A DNA stretch of 64,000 bases, taken from Sphaerulina vaccinii (Eukaryota; Ascomycota; Dothideomycetes; Mycosphaerellales; Mycosphaerellaceae). The stretch is taken from the NCBI GenBank assembly GCA_022570795.1, contig JAKUDP010000002.1:1860001-1924000 (forward strand). Direction: 5' to 3'. This document shows positions 43,890 to 54,765 of this stretch, piece by piece (position 1 is the first letter of the stretch; every line of letters begins with the position of its first letter). The notes beneath the pieces are model-generated. The model saw only the letters and a program-made list of their open reading frames with translations. It did not search any database and was not told where the DNA came from. The position numbers and the translations under genes are program-made.

Positions 43890-46800
43890 TATAAAAAAGA
43901 CTATAGCCGACTATAGACAAATACCTATAAACCTAAGCTACAAATATATAGTAATACTAAGTATATCTTAGATAAGTAGCTTCTAAAGTATAATATTCCT
44001 CGAGTCTAATAAACTAGCTCTAACAATCCTAGAAAGAGTATAGGCACATTCTAATTAGTATAAAAGTAGTTAGATAGTTTAGGAAAAGGTAGATAATATC
44101 CTTTAGTATATATACTTAAGTAATATAAGTATTAAGAGCTTCCTAAACTCCTACTATAGCATAGAGAAGGATCCGGGTATAAGTATATAGGTAGAGACTA
44201 TAGGTAGGTATATAAAGAGGATAGAGAGTATTATATCTAAGAAGTCTTTCTTATAAAAAGTATACCTATATATAAATAAAAGTAAGTTTATAAGCTTTGT
44301 TCTAGGCCTTATTAGACTAGATATCTAGTCTTTAGCTTAGATCGAGGTAGGTAGAGTCTAGTAGTATATAAGACCTATACTAACTATACTTAGGTATTTA
44401 GCAAATTTGATTTAGAGTAGTAAGCAAGCAAGGTCCTTCTCTTAGATATATTTAGGAAGATAGCTTAGATAGCTTCTGCACTTACTAATATTATAAGCGC
44501 GCTTGTTACTAGACTAGCGCAGGTAACTATAGATATAAAAGAGACTCTATAATAGGTCTATAGAAAGGTTATATAGGTAGCTTTAATAATTAGATAGGTA
44601 TAGTATCTAAGGGCTAGAAGTAGACTATCTCGCTAGCTTAGGATCTACCTATAGAGTTAGGAAACTAAGTATAAAGTAATATCTATACTCGCTAGTATAG
44701 GCGTCTACGTATATCCTCGGAGTATCTATTAGGCAAATAAGAGCCTACTTAGAATAGCTATAGAAAGTATATATATATATATAGTCGGGACCTAGCTATA
44801 AATATTATCTTCGACAACTAGAACTATATACTCTAGACTAGATAGTCTAGGTTTCTCAAATAGAACTAGCTCCTATATTATACTACTACAAAGGTCTTTA
44901 AGAGTATATAGATTCTATATAGTAGCTTAGATATATCCTTACTATATAAAGAGAATCTCCTATAGCTTTATAATATTATAAGTATAGAAAGGCTAAAGTA
45001 TAGCAAATAAGAGTAGGTATATATACTATATAAAATAGCTAAGTATATTTGCAGAGTATACCTAGTCGAAGTTATAGAAGTATATAATATAAAACTAGAC
45101 TCGGACTAGTAGGCTATATTATAGTACCTCTATATATATATTATATATTGCCTTGCGACTTAGAAGTCTATATACTCTATAATAAAGCTTATATTCGAAG
45201 ATAAAGGTACTATAGATAGTATATATAGAGTAATTAAAGATATTATAGATAAGTAGCTTAACCTTTAGGAAATATATAATAGTATTTAATATAATAATAT
45301 AGATTCTATAGACAACTCTATACTATTTATAGGCGCTACTACCGAGTCTTAATTATACTAGAACAAGATTCTCTATTTATAGATAGAGCAAGATAAGAAC
45401 TAGGTTAGATAGACTAGCTACGACTCTAGCTAGAAGATTAAGCTAGTTTATAGTAATTAGAAATCGGTCTCTAATATCTATACTATATATAAGAAGTATA
45501 TTAAGAATAAAAACTTATATAATAGAATCTAGTAGGTGCTACTAGTACCCAGGCTCTTCTATCTAAAGATATACCTAATATAAGCAATCGATAGAAACTT
45601 TAGTAGGCCTAAGAACTATAACTCGAAGATATATCTAAAGGTCTACTAGGCGCTAATAAATTATAAGATCTGCCTATTATTCTAGGTACTATATAGTTAT
45701 ATAGAGCGTCTAGTAGTCGATAGCTATTATGCCTACATTCTAGCATTTGTATATAAGATAGCTAGGATTTAAGACCTAGGTAATAGATTAAATATAGCTA
45801 GGTATATTTAAAAGCTTTTAGTCGAAGGATTCCTAGATCTATTATAGAAGGTCTATAAAGTATGCTTCTCCTAGTAGGCGCATATACTATACCTAGATCT
45901 ATAGTCTAATTAGATAAAAGCTAGATATTATATAAGTAAAACTATTCTAATAGTAAAGAAAAAAAAGAAGTTAGCTCTCTATATAGCAAATATAGTCGCA
46001 ATTAATAGTAGTAAGGATAGAACTATATATATCTACTTTATCTAGATAGTATAGATCTACTAACTCCTCTACTATATAATTAAGTATATAGATATCGGCC
46101 TCCTATACTATATAGTTAATTAGTATATCTTAATCTTTTATATAAAGTCTTATAAAAACTATATATTTATTATACTCTAGCTAAAGTAGATTGTAGACTC
46201 GCCTATATCTAATAAGTAGCTCTAAAATGCAATTCTAGCAAATAGTCTAGTAAACTACGTAGGCAGAGCAGATAGTTAGTTTGAAATCGACTATGTAAAT
46301 AAGTTCCTAAATAGCTATCTAAAAGCGCTACTACAAAATTAGAGGAATAGTACGTTTAGTATAGAGGATTAGCTCGCTAACTATACCCTACTTGCGACCT
46401 ATACAGGTTAGCTCTATAATAGAATAGAGGTAGCGTTTAGCAAATATATAGATATAGTATATATAAGGGCGAGCGCTATATACAAGATCTACTAAGTTAT
46501 ATTAATCTACCTAGAGGAGTTACTTAATTGTATATAGACAAAGGATACTCTATTCTATATAGTAGATCTTTTTACTATAGGCCTAAACAACCTTATATCT
46601 AATATAGGTATAGATAACAAGCCTTATCTATCTATACTTAAGAGATTCAATTAGAATATAGTATATATACTAGACTTAGGTAGTTCTATACCTAATATCG
46701 AGTATCTAGACATTCCTAGCCAAATAGACAATCTAATCGAATAATACAACCTTTAGACTATAGCTACTATAGACAACGTGCCTAGGTTCCTCGCTAATAA

Positions 46801-46900
46801 CGAGTCTAAGTTCGTAGACAATATAGAGTAATACTCGGATATACTTAGGTAAACTAGGCTTATATATATAACTTCTCTACGAGCCTGCGACAACTATACT
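43890..46900 (+). pseudogene. Second long reading frame of the element, RIP-inactivated, possibly DUF6589-like
   Basis: Coding-like runs separated by TAG/TAA can be followed on the plus strand from about 43890 (KKTIADYRQIPINLSYKYIV) to beyond 46600. The clearest stretches are RPKNYNSKIYLKVY near 45610, CLLF then SYIERLVVDSYYAYILAFVY near 45690, and NSLVNYVGRADS, FEIDYVNKFLNSYLKALLQN, RNSTFSIED near 46240-46370. The late part recalls proteins with DUF6589, common in fungal genomes and often multicopy, but the resemblance is from memory and weak. More than one gene may be present. No transposase catalytic triad could be identified, so the element's mobilising enzyme is unknown. Confidence 0.4.
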
Positions 46901-47534
46901 AATTAGACGGCTTAGACTATATAAAACTAACCTACTAATAATAGAGATATATATATAAGCTAGGCTTACCTATATAGTATCTCTATATTTCTAGAACAAC
47001 TATAGTAATTAAGTAGGTCGCAGGTAATCGAAATTCGAGCTCTTATATATAGAGATACCTATAAATATTAGATGCTTATTAGGCTTCTCTATATAAAAGT
47101 AGCTATTTATAAGTATAATTCTCGCTATATCTATACTATCGCATATGCTATAGACTACTATACTTACTTTACTTTATAGCAAAATAGTAAAAAGGTAGTT
47201 GCGAACTCTTTACTTATACCCTATTATATATAATATATATAGCCTAGGCAGAGCTTTCTATTAGCCTAATAATTATAGATAATACTAGTTAGTTACTTTA
47301 TTAAGGTAGGTAACTCTATATATATATCGTCGCTATTTACTAGTATAGGTCCTTAGGTAGCTATAGGAGACTATAAAGGAACTTATCTTTTTCTTTAGAT
47401 ACTTCTTTTTCTATTATATATAATATCTACTACTTTGCCTTCTATAGTTGCTTATAGTCTATAATACTTATATACCCGACTCCCTACTTTATTAAGAATA
47501 TATATATATTATATAGGTAGTCTATATAATACTT

Positions 47535-48036
47535 AGGCAAGCTTAGGACTACCTCCTTACCTATATCTAGGCAAAGCCGAGCTTTTATATATAAACTCTT
47601 ATATACTATATATCTCTCTATTCTGTTTCTAAAAGAAATTAGTATCTAGCTACCTATCTAGTAGCTTAGAGTCTCTATTTTCTTTAGAGACATTTATATA
47701 TATACGACCTACTATATAGTAGCTTAGTTACTCTATTTTTTTTTAGAGATACTAATTTTGCTACTTTGTAGACTCTACTTTTTAGGCAAGCTTAGAACTA
47801 CCTCCTTGCCTATACTTAAGCAAAGCTAAGCTTTTGTATACTAACTTATATATATACTATATATCTCTCTATTCTTTCTTCGAAGGAAATTAGTATCTAG
47901 CTACCTATCTAGTAGCTTAGAGTCTCTATTTCCTTTAGAGATACTTATATATATATATAATATACTATATAGTAGCTTAGTTACTCTATTTTTTTTAGAG
48001 ATACTAACTTTAATACTTTGTAGACTCTACTTCTTA
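47535..48036 (+). repeat. 249-bp direct tandem duplication
   Basis: The segment beginning AGGCAAGCTTAGGACTACCT at 47535 is followed by a second copy beginning at 47784 (AGGCAAGCTTAGAACTACCT). Shared later landmarks include GCTACCTATCTAGTAGCTTA and the closing CTTTGTAGACTCTACTT. Differences are mostly transitions, and the two copies abut. Confidence 0.8.
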
Positions 48037-49504
48037 CCCGAATTTAGTTACTATATCTAGTACCTCTATCTGCTACTTAATAGCTACTATAGCTTCTACT
48101 TCTACCTACTACCTATAAGGCCTAGGCTATAATCTACTAACCTACCTATTCTCGTAGCTAGAAGTACCTATAGGTATAGATAAAGACAACTAGAAGGAGG
48201 TATATAGTTAGCTATAGAATATCTTCTATATACCTAGCAAGGCCTATAAAATAACTTTGCTCTAGGTATATAATACTATAGTTAAGCTCTATAGCTATAT
48301 TATACTCTATAATACTCTATCTTAGTTCTTTAGCTACTTTAATAAAATAATTAGTAGCTTAGATAGGAGAGTTAGCCGAATTGCTTAGTATATAGCTCTA
48401 ATTACAGACAAGTCCGAGTATTACTTGCCTAGACTATTTAATAAGGGATAGGGAAGTACTAAGAGGTATACAACTTTAGATAGGAGCCTATAGAGATTAA
48501 CTTATAGAGTACTAGGATAAGATTAGTTGTACTATATAGCTATTACCTAAGTTTGTATAATAAGCGCGACTCTAAGCTAATTAGGTCTATAGCTATACTT
48601 AATAAAACAAAGTATAATAAAACTAACTACTACTACTTCTAGTATAGCCCGACTAATAGAATAAAAAGCCTATTTAAAGTATATATATAAGTAGTGCTTA
48701 TAGAGGATTCTAATTATAATAATCTAGAAGACTTCTTATATAGAGGTACCTATACTAGCTATATCTAGTAGTCTAAGTATAATAAGTATATAATTAGTCT
48801 ATACTAGAAGAGCCTAGGTTATAAGGCTACTATATAAAAGAAGTATAAGTAGCTATTAATAGTAGCTTAGAGGGCTATCTTCTCTATACCTAATAACAAC
48901 TTCTATAATCTACCTAATATAACTAGCTTTAATAAGAATCTTACTCTAGCTTTATACTTTATATATACTTCGAGAACTAATAGCTTTATATAAAGCTTAG
49001 GAATACTAATTATACCTAAGAATCGCTACTAGGCGTTTGTATATCTCGGCTTTACTTAGAACGCAGCTAATAGTAACTATAACAACTTCCTATACTATAT
49101 AAAGAACTTAGCTAAGGCTCTACTTATAGCTATTTATATAGAGATTACTAAGAATACTACTATTAACTTAGACCTTAAAAGCAACTTATTATCTAAGAAG
49201 GAGTATAATTCTAAGAATAATAGGCTTCTTAGCAATGCAAGTACTAATATAGATATATTTTAAAAATAAGTCTAAGAGTAGTTAAATATAGATAAAATTA
49301 ACTAAAATTAACTAATACTCTAAAAAAGTATATAAGGAGTGCTCTCTACTACTACTACTATAGCCGGGCTACTAGCTACTAATAGCGAGGTGTTATAAGT
49401 AGTATAGTAGGCTTTCGGATTTTCTAAATAAAGTTTTATAATCTCTGCGACTATCTAAAGCCTCTCTAAGTATCTATATATTTATTCGCCTATATTTCAA
49501 AATC
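48037..49504. other. Unassigned RIP-mutated segment inside the element
   Basis: About 1.5 kb of AT-rich sequence with coding-like runs between TAG/TAA codons but no recognisable motif on either strand. Confidence 0.35.
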
Positions 49505-49557
49505 AAGCTAATTAGTATATGCCAAAAGTGCCAGTTAGGCCCTCAGACTGCCTGCGG
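49505..49557 (-). repeat. Right terminal inverted repeat
   Basis: Reverse complement begins CCGCAGGCAGTCTGAGGGCC and ends CATATACTAATTAGCTT, pairing with 39531-39582. The inner 17 bases (49504-49520) also match exactly, inverted, a second site at 39602-39618, because the left end carries two near copies of that motif. Confidence 0.75.
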
Positions 49558-50382
49558 CAAGATTCCGAATGAGGACTAGTTTGCCAAGGCAGTATGATGA
49601 CTGAGACTAGACGGCCCACCCGAAAGTGGCTCGCTAGTCCGCGCGCCATCACCCCTACATAGCCTACAGTATGGTCTGAAGGCCTATGTGCTCCGATGCT
49701 GCTGACTAGATCGACTCTGGATTGGTTCGCGATCTGAAGTCCTGTAGTGAGTTTCATCACGCTGGCAACGTTGCCAGTCGCAGAGCCTCGGAGCACGTCA
49801 TCAAGCACATGGGCCGTCCAGACCATTCGACAACCATATACCAAGTGTCCGCGAGTCCAGCGGCTCTCGGTTATAGCAAATCAGAGACAAGGCCGCACTC
49901 CAGAGCATGCTGCGCGGCGTAACAGCAGCCTTGGATGTTCCTCGCACTCTCGAGGGTGTTAGTGTCAGAATATAGCCGGGAATATCTTCGAGCTGATGAT
50001 CAAGCTGCATGATTCTGACGCTACTCCTGACGCTCCTCCTGATCCTTCAGCACACTATGTGCCCAGCAATGAGCACATCCGCCTCGTTTGTAGGGTTCTT
50101 CGTTCCTCAAGATACGCGTCAAGTTCAGTACCAGTGTGAGTATGCTTGCAATGGGGCGTACACAGCCATGACTCGAACCAATTTGCCATGTCAATATAGA
50201 CGTTGTTACCCATAGTAAGAAGGAGGAAGGCATGAAATATGTTCTTCTATGCCAAGTCATAGTGGATCTCTTCCCCGCCTGAACCCTGTCAATTCACATG
50301 CAGAAACGCCACTGCGAAACTTTTGTTCCTGCAGATCTTCTGTCTGTGACAACATCAACATCCGCAGCCACGCCACCTCAAC
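49558..50382. other. Intergenic region right of the transposon
   Basis: Normal base composition. Short frames on both strands, including one minus-strand frame (49512-49844) that runs into the terminal repeat; none is supported. The last 100 bp form the RIO1 leader (CA-rich). Confidence 0.4.
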
Positions 50383-51990
50383 ATGGCAGCTCCTCACCAA
50401 CCCCCCCGCGAGTACATTGAGAACGAAGGCTATGTCGGCGATCGCAATGCCATGCCCGGCTCAGCAAACGATGTTCCTCAGGATGAAGAAGAGGCAGACG
50501 ACGATTACGATGATCTCTTCGACTCAGATTTGGACGAAACAGAAATTGGCGCCTCGAATCCGTCAGACTATACCAAGTCATACAATCGCCAACGGCGCAT
50601 GAACGACAATTCTATTCCCGCCGACCAGAAGCCGAAAACGAATCCGCAACTCAACACGAAAGCTGCCGTGGACGACCACATCCAGAGCTTGAATCGACAT
50701 GTTGCGAAGCTCAATGTGAATGCGATCGAGGGCGGGGCGACCAAACACCATGGAGGCGCTGAAAAGTCGGAAAGAGCGACGAGCGAGCAAGTGTTGGATC
50801 CTCGCACACGGATGATGTTGCTGCAACTGTTGAACAGGAATATTGTGTCCGAGATCAATGGAGTGCTGTCGACAGGAAAAGAGGCCAATGTCTACCATGC
50901 AGCGACCATACCAGAGGGTAGTGACAAAGTGCTCAACAGAGCCATCAAAGTGTACAAGACGAGTATCTTGGTCTTCAAGGACAGAGACAAGTATGTCACG
51001 GGAGAGCATCGTTTCAGGAGTGGATACAACAAGAGCTCAAACAGGGCCATGGTGAAAGTCTGGGCCGAGAAAGAGTTCCGTAACCTGAGGAGAATACATC
51101 AAGCTGGAATACCTTGCCCGGAGCCAGTCTATCTGAAAGCCCATGTCCTGGTCATGTCTTTCCTCGGAAACAGCAAAGGATACCCTGCACCACGACTGCG
51201 AGATGTTGAGTTTGATGATACGAGGACACCTGAAGAAATCAACCAGAAGTGGACAACGACATATGTGGAACTTCTCAGTTACATGCGTATGCTGTACCAA
51301 GTGTGCAAGCTGGTACATGCAGATCTGTCAGAGTACAATTTGCTGTACTTCAAGGATATTCTTTACGTGATTGACGTCTCGCAATCCGTCGAGTACGATC
51401 ATCCTCGCTCGTTGGAGTTCCTGCGAATGGACATCAAGAACGTCTCAGATTTCTTTAGGAGAAAGGGGGTCGACACTCTCTCCGAACGATCTGTCTTCGG
51501 CTTCATCACAGCTGGATCTGGAAGCACAGAAATGACTGGCATGAAGGAGATGATTGAGAAGATGTTTGAGGTTGAAGCCCAGGCCGGGAAACAGGACACC
51601 GAGGTGGACGATGAAGTGTTCAGACAGCAATACATTCCGCAGACTCTACGAGAAGTGTACGATATCGAGCGCGATGCTGAGGCGATCAAGAAAGGTAAAG
51701 GCGAAGGACTTGTCTATCAAGACTTGCTCGCAAATCAACCTGCACCAGATGATGCGGCCGAAGAAGACGAGGGCGAAGATGAAGATGAATCGGAGGACGA
51801 CTCTGACAGCGATGTTTCAGAAAGTGCTTTTGACAAGGGCACGCCGAGAGGCAAGAAGCATGAGGATAAGGCTGAGAAGAAGGCTCATAAGCTTGCTGTC
51901 AAGGAAGAGAAGAGAGAAAAGAGGAAGGAGAAGATCCCGAAGCATGTTAAGAAGAAGATGATCAGTTCGAGCTCGAGAGGGAAGAAGTGA
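50383..51990 (+). CDS. RIO1: Serine/threonine-protein kinase RIO1
   Basis: Single exon, 535 residues. The acidic N-terminus (EEEADDDYDDLFDSDLDE) leads to the RIO domain at about residues 140-400. It has LSTGKEANVYHA as the ATP loop (about 160), AIKVYKTSILVFKDRDKYV with the catalytic Lys and the RIO-specific flexible loop region, LVHADLSEYNLLY as catalytic loop (Asp at about 312) and VIDVSQSVEYDHP as the metal-binding loop (about 328). The C-terminus is an acidic stretch followed by a Lys-rich tail (KKAHKLAVKEEKREKRKEKI), as usual for RIO1. Known role: ATPase/kinase needed for the last steps of 40S ribosomal subunit maturation, including 20S pre-rRNA processing at site D in the cytoplasm. All key residues are present. 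Confidence 0.96.
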   Translation: MAAPHQPPREYIENEGYVGDRNAMPGSANDVPQDEEEADDDYDDLFDSDLDETEIGASNPSDYTKSYNRQRRMNDNSIPADQKPKTNPQLNTKAAVDDHIQSLNRHVAKLNVNAIEGGATKHHGGAEKSERATSEQVLDPRTRMMLLQLLNRNIVSEINGVLSTGKEANVYHAATIPEGSDKVLNRAIKVYKTSILVFKDRDKYVTGEHRFRSGYNKSSNRAMVKVWAEKEFRNLRRIHQAGIPCPEPVYLKAHVLVMSFLGNSKGYPAPRLRDVEFDDTRTPEEINQKWTTTYVELLSYMRMLYQVCKLVHADLSEYNLLYFKDILYVIDVSQSVEYDHPRSLEFLRMDIKNVSDFFRRKGVDTLSERSVFGFITAGSGSTEMTGMKEMIEKMFEVEAQAGKQDTEVDDEVFRQQYIPQTLREVYDIERDAEAIKKGKGEGLVYQDLLANQPAPDDAAEEDEGEDEDESEDDSDSDVSESAFDKGTPRGKKHEDKAEKKAHKLAVKEEKREKRKEKIPKHVKKKMISSSSRGKK

Positions 51991-53235
51991 GCATGACGAA
52001 CAGATGGAGAAGTGCATATTGTAGATGACTGAAGGTATGTTTAGACCTGCATGATACCCATGGCATAGCATGAGAATGGATGTTTTTTGAGTGAAAGGAA
52101 AGTGCTCCTTCACAAGGCATCTCAACTTTCAGGCTCTGTGCCGCTCAGCCAACTGACGTACAGCAGCGTGTCTAGCCCCAGCGCCGACATAGTCGAGAAC
52201 TGGGGCTTGAATACGCTGCCTCTCTCCGATATGCTCTCTGAACGGCTCTACTGCCTTGTATGCGATTGTGGTAGCGCGGTTTCTGGAGATCTCTGGGAGG
52301 CTGAACTCCAGCGTGGACATATTGAAAAGTAAGTCTGAATTACGCGCGATCAGGGCACAACCAAAAAAAGTGTTTTTCAGAATGCTTACGTCGCTTCAGA
52401 AGTCATCGAGTTTTCTTTCGAGGCCTAGGTTTTTATTCAAACGGCCATGGGGTTACCGAGTGGCCCCATCAGCACTACCTACGCAGATCAAACGCGAATC
52501 CCCTAGAACTTGTCCGGAACCATCACGCACCCATTTCGATAAGAATGCGTACCAACCTGTGGCGTACATTAATACCGCTAGACCATAGCGACGAAAGCAC
52601 CTGATTTTTGGGTAGCTTGAGAGCTGTGATTGGATGCTGGAGGTGAGGTTCACAAAGTTATGAGTGTTAATGCTGCAGGATTGGGCATTAAAAGTGGAGC
52701 TGAAGTGGGCTGAAGTGAAGCTGGAATTTTGAAGACGCACAATCTCATATTTGGTTCGAGCGCTCTCTGTTTGACTGAACATCTGGCATTTGGACTCTGG
52801 TTGCCGCTCGAAGAGCATGGTGTCGCGTGCTCCAAGGGAGATCAGTCCTGCAAGCACTCTCTATTGCCACCAGACCACCGCGCGAACGGATGTCTAGACA
52901 GAGTGCTGCACCAAATGAGCGCCCGGTACAGAGACTGTTTCAAGAAGGCGTTTCTTCTCCAGGACACCACTGGCAACCAGGCTCCTGAACTTTCGACCAG
53001 AGTGCAATGCCAGCTTTCCAGTCGAGCAGAGACGTGCCCTCGGGCCTGACTCCAATCAGGAGCATCACCAGCCATTGGGGAGTATCTGTGCTTCGAGCAG
53101 CATGGTCAAAAGCATTGGTCAGAGAGGCACAACAAATCTAGCAAGTTGAGACGTGGAAAGTATGCACAAAGAAACACAGCAGGGACCCGCAGAGGTATGC
53201 TCACTTGGTGAGCTATGGAGGCGGCGGCATCTTCT
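51991..53235. other. Intergenic region with one doubtful small frame
   Basis: About 1.2 kb. A minus-strand frame at 52129-52320 (63 residues, starting MSTLEFSLPEISRNRATTIA) has a charged, helix-like composition and faces the RIO1 3' end; it could be a small gene but has no other support. The rest shows only short frames. Confidence 0.35.
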
Positions 53236-53712
53236 CTATTCAAGCGCAAGCTCGAAAACGGACGGTTGCTCGACTTCCGCGAGCTTGGTGTCGTCGTCGT
53301 CGGTGGAGAGAAGGAGGGCGACACAGGCGCGGTGCTCGGCGAGCTCGATGTTGTGGTCACTAATCACTTTGGTCAGCATCTGCACATCAGGTAGCGTAGC
53401 TGTTGCAGCTCAATGGAGACGTACGAAGGCGGTCTAGGATCGCTTGCATTCATGACGGCGGTGAAGTCCTCCAGGACCTTCACCACCGCCATGTTCTTCT
53501 TCTTCTTCTTCTCCTCCTCCTCCACCAAAGCTTTTTCTGGGCTTTCACCCTTGTTCACGCGCACAACGCGCGCCTTCGTTCTGGTGGCTACTTCACTTCG
53601 TTAGTGCATGTGATCTGCACAAGTGAACTGAAAGAGACTCACTTGTTGTTGTTGAAGAGCGCAGTCGCTCCTTCTCCTCCTTGTCGCGTCGTCCTTCCTG
53701 TGCGTTCATCAT
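53236..53712 (-). CDS. Small charged protein of unknown function
   Basis: Three exons, 53712-53643, 53587-53425 and 53359-53236, with introns of 55 and 65 bp (GTGAGT and GTACGT donors) in matching phases; 118 residues. It begins MMNAQEGRRDKEEKERLRSS, has a run of Glu then Lys (EEEEKKKKKN) preceding VVKVLEDFTAVMNASDPRPP, and exon 3 adds DHNIELAEHRACVALLLS and an acidic end. The middle part (VVKVLEDF .. DHNIELAEHRACVALL) looks like a small helical domain. The frame was rebuilt from splice signals only, without a family to guide it, so exact ends are less certain. Confidence 0.5.
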
Positions 53713-54765
53713 TTTGGCGGCAAAATTGACAGAGCTTTTGGTACAAAGTGAGCAAGAGAATGAGACGAACCGAGGAATTCATATAGCAACAACTTCACCT
53801 ACCGTATGTGAGCTACCGTATGTGAGCTTCCAGAAACTCACATTGTGCTGTGAATAGCGTCTATTGTTGTAGAAGTATTGTGTGAAGGTGAGGTTACTTG
53901 CTTCACTCAGAATTCGGCGGCCAAAGCCTCCTCTCCACGGGAGCAGTGACCTCTGGGCTCCTAGTGCTCCAAGCATGGTCCGTTGACAGGGCTTCCCACC
54001 GCCTTGAGATAGAGTCCTCTCCTGCTGAAGTCTCGAGCGCCACCGGAGATACACCCTCACATGGTGGTGGAGGACGAGGTCGCTCCTTCTTCTCCTCCTC
54101 TTCTCTGCTTCTCTGGGTCTTGTGAACCATTCTCTCGGGCTGCGTAGGTTGATGCGATGGTATGGTTTTGAACAGGGTATATACCACGAAACTCACCTGT
54201 TCCATGCATACGTGAATACACCTATTGTGGCCGGTCGCTATTGTGCAGCCATTGCAGGCCTGATATCTCTCCGAGTAGGCGACACCACGCTCTGCGAGTT
54301 CCAAGCAGCGTCCATTGTCAATGTTGCGGTCGATCAGAGATGGCTTAGATCCACGAGACTCTCTGAATGATCACAAGATCCTGAATGGGGACTGCTCGGA
54401 GCTCTATGAGCTTGATCATATCTGGAACTGGGAATCTGAGGCAACATGTCTCTGAAGAACAAGCTCGTTTGACAACGGACCCTGCTTGGACCCTCGCCAA
54501 CTCGGCCGGTGATTAACGCCGTGGGAATTTGCCCGAACTTGGGGGCTCTCTGCTCTATCACCAAATTGGCATCGAACGCTTTGTGCGGAGACGCGAGCCT
54601 AGTCTCTAACAATATCGTGAGAAGTGGCTTGTCACGGTGGAGGTATTCTCCGTCAATTACACGGTCGCCAGAGGAGTCTGCCTGGAGCTGTCAGAACTGG
54701 GCTAGAGCGTCTCGTAAATCGTTACATGCTGTGCGCGGTATGCGCAACGCCGACGCGTTAAATAC
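53713..54765. other. Intergenic region with a doubtful small frame
   Basis: About 1.05 kb. A minus-strand frame from ATG 54130 to 53903 (75 residues, MVHKTQRSREEEEKKERPRP) is charged and Pro-rich and might be a small gene. A duplicated CTACCGTATGTGAGCT motif lies near 53800-53825. Nothing else is supported. Confidence 0.35.

Larger units (their letters stand above)
39531..49557. mobile_element. RIP-degraded ~10-kb DNA transposon with imperfect terminal inverted repeats
   Basis: Between about 39,560 and 49,520 the sequence changes abruptly to a TpA-dominated, CpA/TpG-poor composition, with no open frame longer than about 60 codons in 10 kb. The two edges are inverted repeats of about 52 bp (39531-39582 and 49505-49557). 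Inside, in order: a RecQ-like helicase frame, a 73-bp tandem repeat, a second long frame, a 249-bp tandem duplication and an unassigned segment. Stops in the recognisable frames are TAG and TAA, mostly where Gln or Trp is expected, as produced by CpA-to-TpA (and TpG-to-TpA) mutation. This is the signature of RIP, which acts on repeated DNA, so related copies should exist elsewhere in the genome. No target-site duplication could be fixed. Confidence 0.75.

Noticed and set aside
49512..49844. Minus-strand frame of 110 codons
   Set aside because: It runs into the transposon's terminal repeat and has no recognisable domain.
53400..53729. Plus-strand frame with a long Leu run
   Set aside because: It is the antisense of a Glu/Lys-rich exon of the minus-strand gene at 53236-53712.
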